Positions 60,890 to 64,000 of a stretch of DNA of 64,000 nt are shown one piece after another. Source of the DNA: Marinobacter nanhaiticus D15-8W (GTDB taxonomy: Bacteria > Pseudomonadota > Gammaproteobacteria > Pseudomonadales > Oleiphilaceae); the NCBI RefSeq assembly GCF_036511935.1, contig NZ_AP028878.1, positions 4,650,001-4,714,000 on the forward strand, in the 5' to 3' direction. A program made the position numbers and the translations under genes. The notes below the pieces were generated by a model. It made no database searches, was not told the DNA's origin, and saw only the letters and a list, made by a program, of their open reading frames with translations. How positions within the stretch are numbered: position 1 is the stretch's first letter; each line of letters opens with the position of its first letter.

Positions 60890-61843
60890 ATGGCCACTGT
60901 AGAACTTCCACCCCTGCCTATGCTGCAAGCCTTCGAGGCAGCAGCCCGACTGCACTCGTTCACCGCCGCTGCACGGGAGCTGGGCAGCACTCAATCCGCG
61001 GTCAGTCAGCACATCAAACGGTTGGAAGCAGACCTGGGTAGCCAATTATTCCACCGTATCCACCGAGGCGTGCGCCTGACCCGCGCCGGACAAAGCTTCT
61101 ATCGTTCCGTCGCGGACGGGCTGGACCAATTGACCGACGGCTATAACCGTGCACGCCACCAATCCCGCAACGAGGTCATCAACGTCGCCACCGACTACGC
61201 CCTGGGTACTTACTGGATGCTGCCTCGGTTACGGCGGTTTCGCGCCGCGCATCCCAACGTGGATGTCCGCCTGGTGACCGGTCAGCAGCCGGTCACGCCC
61301 GACCAGGCGGACGTGGATATCGCCCTGCTGTTCGGTAACGGCTATGACATGGCTGCGCCGACGCGGCAGCTGTTCCAGGAAGCGGTGATCCCCGTTTGCA
61401 GCCCCGCCCTGCTGGAACGCTACGGTGCCTTCACCCGCATCCATCAGATCGCCCAACTGCCCCTGCTGCAGTTGGAGGCAGATTACGATGCCCATTGGTT
61501 CGATTGGCCCGAACTGTTTGCCACCCTGGGCATTGCCGCGTCGCCACGGGAGCCCGAGCTGATCTTCAATAACTACACGCTGCTGTTGCAGGCAGCGCTA
61601 TCCGGCCAGGGTGTGGCTATCGGCTGGTCGCCGTTCGTCGAACCGTTGCTGGAGAGCGGCGCCCTCACCTCCCTGGTCGACGAGCCGGTGCGTTCGAGCA
61701 ACGGCTACCAGATCGTCTTTCCCTCCAGTCAGGTGGTGGATCCGCTGGTCCTGGAATTTGTCGACTGGTTGATGGAGGAGGGACGACAAACTGCCGCAGA
61801 AAGGAGCAAAACTCGCGATGGGGAGCAAAAACCTGTGCGCTAA
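60890..61843 (+). CDS. LysR-family regulator of choline-sulfate use
   Basis: Protein of 317 residues. N-terminal helix-turn-helix with PLPMLQAFEAAARLHSFTAAA and STQSAVSQHIKRLEADLG (about 8-60), and effector domain at about 90-295 (VATDYALGTYWMLPRLRRF, DVDIALLFGNGYD, LQAALSGQGVAIGWSPFVEPLLESG). It resembles the regulators that stand next to betC in many proteobacteria; the neighbouring betC and choX support that. The effector is probably choline or choline-O-sulfate, by context. The tail after residue 295 is polar and basic. Confidence 0.86.
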   Translation: MATVELPPLPMLQAFEAAARLHSFTAAARELGSTQSAVSQHIKRLEADLGSQLFHRIHRGVRLTRAGQSFYRSVADGLDQLTDGYNRARHQSRNEVINVATDYALGTYWMLPRLRRFRAAHPNVDVRLVTGQQPVTPDQADVDIALLFGNGYDMAAPTRQLFQEAVIPVCSPALLERYGAFTRIHQIAQLPLLQLEADYDAHWFDWPELFATLGIAASPREPELIFNNYTLLLQAALSGQGVAIGWSPFVEPLLESGALTSLVDEPVRSSNGYQIVFPSSQVVDPLVLEFVDWLMEEGRQTAAERSKTRDGEQKPVR

Positions 61844-62347
61844 GATTAATTTTGCTTAAGGTTCAACCAGCCGATCGGTCAGCACCACAACGCCAACAAA
61901 AGATGACAGTTAGGCCACGCCAGGTTCACGGACAGTGATCTAACCCGATATTAACCGACGAAAAAGCCGACATACCTGCAGGAGAACGGTTTAAAGCGAC
62001 AAGAATATTTCCCCGTCATTCATCAACATGCATAAACAACCTCCCACGGGCTCGCAGGATACGACCAGGTAGTCTCACCCCTCTGAAACGCGACACCCTT
62101 GCCCCCTTACCTGCAACTTACCGCGAAGTACAGCTCTCGCTTCTGTGAGGCCGCGCATTACAAGTTAGGCGACGAAATTAATTTTCCCTGAACGCTGTCT
62201 TACGCTCAGTGAGTAGTAGCCGTTGAAACGCAGTAGCAGTCAGAAAGGCCCCCGCATCCGGTTGAAGGCCGGTGGCGGGAGGAAAGGACTCACCGTTCCG
62301 GTGGCACTTGGTAGGACCAGTCCGCCGGTTCTGTAGGAGACGCTACC
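61844..62347. other. 504-bp region with a structured leader before the barrel gene
   Basis: The first 380 bp show nothing recognisable. The last part can fold strongly: CCCGC...GCGGG enclosing CCGG...CCGG (62251-62279), and then GGACT/AGTCC (62286-62290 with 62319-62323) enclosing two small hairpins (62291-62303 and 62309-62319), a three-way-junction shape. The ribosome site GTAGGAGA and the ATG at 62348 follow. It does not match a riboswitch class that I recognise. Confidence 0.45.
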
Positions 62348-62860
62348 ATGCAATGGAAAACTTCATTCGCAGCACTTTGCCTGTCCCTGGCGCCGGCCCT
62401 GGTGTCCGCCGATCCCGCACAGGGTGACAGACTCTTCACGCTGACCGGCTCCGGTTCAAGCGACACGGATTTCGACAACAACACCGCGGCGATCAGTTTT
62501 GACCTCGGCCAGTTCTACACGGAAAACGTGTTGCTGGGCCTGCGCCAAAGCGCCGGTTTCTCCGACACTGAGGCAGGCTCAAGTTGGAGTGGTGCCACTC
62601 GCGTGTTTGCCGACTACCACTTCGACAATGGCCAATGGCAACCGTTTGTGGGCGCCAACATTGGCGGGATCTACGGTGACGATACTGACGAGACGTTCTT
62701 TGCAGGTCCTGAAGGGGGCGTGAAGTACTACGTCAAACCCAAGACCTTTATCACGGCGCAAATCGAATATCAGGTGTTCTTCGACAGCGCCAGTGATGCC
62801 GAAGACAATTTCGACGACGGCGCCTGGGCGTACAGCGCGGGTATTGGCTTCAACTTTTAA
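62348..62860 (+). CDS. Small outer-membrane beta-barrel protein
   Basis: Protein of 170 residues. Signal peptide about 1-21 (cut after VSA). The mature part has alternating strands (LFTLTGSGS, AAISFDLGQFY, LLGLRQSAGFS, TRVFADYHFD, QPFVGANIGGIYG, GGVKYYVKPKTFITAQIEYQVFF) and ends in GIGFNF. The terminal Phe is the Bam recognition signal of outer-membrane barrels. Eight strands are likely (OmpX/OmpA type). AGGAGA is ten bases before the ATG. A structured leader precedes it and a hairpin follows at 62887-62918. Confidence 0.78.
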   Translation: MQWKTSFAALCLSLAPALVSADPAQGDRLFTLTGSGSSDTDFDNNTAAISFDLGQFYTENVLLGLRQSAGFSDTEAGSSWSGATRVFADYHFDNGQWQPFVGANIGGIYGDDTDETFFAGPEGGVKYYVKPKTFITAQIEYQVFFDSASDAEDNFDDGAWAYSAGIGFNF

Positions 62861-62886
62861 ACGGTTCAAGCCCCAGAAAGAAGCCA

Positions 62887-62918
62887 GGCAAGGCTCCCGG
62901 CAGTTTCGGAGCCTTGCC
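62887..62918. terminator. Hairpin between convergent genes
   Basis: GGCAAGGCTCC (62887-62897) and GGAGCCTTGCC (62908-62918) form a perfect 11-bp stem. No T-run follows on the plus strand. It lies between the barrel gene and the interrupted oxidoreductase gene. Confidence 0.55.
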
Positions 62919-62944
62919 AAGGACGACGCGGAAACAGCCAGCAC

Positions 62945-63946
62945 TCACAAAAACGGATAAACCACCCCGCCGTCAGCCAGGATCTGGTCGATGACCCGTA
63001 GCGTGGCCAAGGTCTCCGACCAGGGCATCACACGATTCTCGATTCGCCCCGCCCGGATATCATCCATAGAGGCTTCGATCTGGTACTCAAAGCCATTCGC
63101 CCTGTGTGGTCGCTCGAATACCTGCTCTTCCCCCTCGACAGGTTTCAATGTGGCCGTGGTCGCGCCTCAGTAGTGCTTTTCCATCTGAATGACACCGCCA
63201 GCACCCTCGATCTGGAAGATGTTCTCACGACGGGCCAGGAAGCTGCAGGTGAAGGTACTAACCCCGGCGCCATAGTCCAGCAGGGCTGCAGTACACACGT
63301 CCACTTCCGTTTCGCCCTTGAGCACGCTCGACTGGATGCGATCGGGACCGCGACCGAAGATGAAGTTGGACAGGTTCAGCGGATAAACGCCCATATCGAG
63401 CAGCACCCCGCCGGCCTGCTCGATATCCCAAAGTCGATCGTCCCGCTGGAACGGCACCCTGAAGCAGAAGTCGGCACTGATCGAATGGATCCGGCCAATA
63501 GCGCCGTCATCGATCCACTGCCGTGCCTGCTGCCAAGCCGGCAGGAAACGGGTCCATAGCGCCTCCATCAGGAAGACGTTGCGTTCCTTCGCCAATCGGA
63601 ACAGAGCCTCTGCCTGGGCAGCATTGACGGTCAACGGCTTTTCGCACAGCACGGCTTTCCCTGCCTCCAGACAATGGCGGATGCAATCGGCATGAAAACG
63701 GTGCGGGTTGGCGATATAGATCGCATCCACGCCCGGATCATTGATGAGTTCGAAATAGCCCCCATAAACCCTGGGCGGCTCCCCGCTAGCGTGATGTTTA
63801 TGGGCGAACTCCTCGCCTCGCGCGAGGTTGCGGCTGGCCACGGCATACAGCCGTGCACCTTCGACCACGCCGAGTGCCTCGGCGAAGTTGTGCGCAATAC
63901 GGCCGGGCGCAATGATGCCCCAGCGAAAGGTGGATCCGTATGTCAT
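62945..63946 (-). pseudogene. Gfo/Idh/MocA-family oxidoreductase interrupted by an in-frame TGA
   Basis: The intact reading would be about 333 residues, normal for NAD(P)-dependent sugar or dihydrodiol dehydrogenases of this family. N-terminal Rossmann motif GIIAPGRIAHNFAEAL (about 10-25), catalytic-domain motif CEKPLTVNAAQAEALF (about 100-115) and LLDMGVYPLNL (about 184-194). At 63169-63167 a TGA follows MEKHY. The same frame then continues with GATTATLKPVEGEEQ and ends YPFL at 62945, exactly as relatives end. TGG (Trp) by one base change would restore the gene. Either a recent nonsense mutation, a sequence error or read-through explains it. As it stands a 259-residue protein lacking the last strands is made. 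Confidence 0.8.
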
Positions 63947-64000
63947 CGGCTCGAGACTCCTGCGCGTATCGAGAACGCCTGAACAGTTGATTGAAGCGAA

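Noticed and set aside
63167..63169. Selenocysteine codon in the oxidoreductase gene
   Set aside because: The family uses no Sec or Cys at this place, Trp fits the position, and no SECIS-like hairpin directly after the TGA is evident.
62945..63190. Frameshift as the cause of the split oxidoreductase gene
   Set aside because: Codon counting shows both parts in the same frame; only a TGA separates them.

Overview
The window reads as a chromosomal segment of a marine or halotolerant gammaproteobacterium. Coding GC is high (roughly 60%). The gene content (taurine to isethionate, choline-O-sulfate use, two TRAP binding proteins, several chemoreceptors, a PEP-CTERM protein) fits a Marinobacter-like or related oceanic genus. 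The genus is an inference; no rRNA is present. One tRNA (Thr, anticodon CGU) is seen. There is no transposase, integrase, prophage or CRISPR array.

Layout. 1-5.0 kb: a taurine-nitrogen cluster: a MocR/TauR-type regulator, a TauE/SafE exporter (IsfE-like), a sulfoacetaldehyde reductase (IsfD-like) and taurine-pyruvate aminotransferase (Tpa). Together they would take the amino group from taurine and export the carbon-sulfur skeleton as isethionate. 5.1-8.6 kb: an orphan TRAP binding protein, a lipoprotein and an outer-membrane barrel. 8.8-13.8 kb: a little-known module in which a VWA-like lipoprotein and a five-helix membrane protein are divergent from an OmpR-type regulator and an unusual histidine kinase. 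13.9-19.5 kb: a metallopeptidase with a degenerate zinc ribbon, a ribitol-dehydrogenase-like SDR, a PPOX flavoprotein, a HEPN/nucleotidyltransferase toxin-antitoxin pair flanked by two near-identical paired operators, and a cysteine-pair-rich CDF metal transporter behind a MerR-type promoter. 19.5-27.5 kb: tRNA-Thr, a LysR gene with a divergent 57-residue protein, an Rrf2 regulator with a thioredoxin-reductase-like enzyme framed by two 61-bp DnaA-box-bearing repeats, a diguanylate cyclase and a DAACS symporter.

27.6-33.7 kb is an oxidoreductase/hydrolase region (FAD monooxygenase, GMC oxidoreductase, secreted alpha/beta hydrolase, SDR, NTF2-like protein) with OhrR/MarR- and HxlR-type regulators, each next to clear palindromic operators. 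34-42.6 kb holds a chemoreceptor, a PEP-CTERM/NIDO protein, an SDR, a solute-binding-like protein, a BASS-family transporter, an intergenic region with three tandem terminators, an AGE-family sugar isomerase and a dienelactone hydrolase. 42.7-50.3 kb is an Lrp-type regulator followed by a TakP-like TRAP operon with a second TauE/SafE exporter, a gamma-glutamyltransferase-family enzyme and a flavoprotein. 51-58.2 kb holds a phosphoesterase-LamG lipoprotein and two Cache chemoreceptors with sigma-28-like promoters. 58.2-61.8 kb is a choline-O-sulfate locus (choX, betC, LysR). The window ends with a small barrel protein behind a structured leader and a Gfo/Idh/MocA gene interrupted by one in-frame TGA.

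The best candidates for something undescribed are the two-component/VWA module, the operator shared between the HEPN-nucleotidyltransferase pair and the flavoprotein gene, the tandem-terminator region and the TRAP-TauE-GGT operon. No result here comes from a database search; family names are from recognised motifs.
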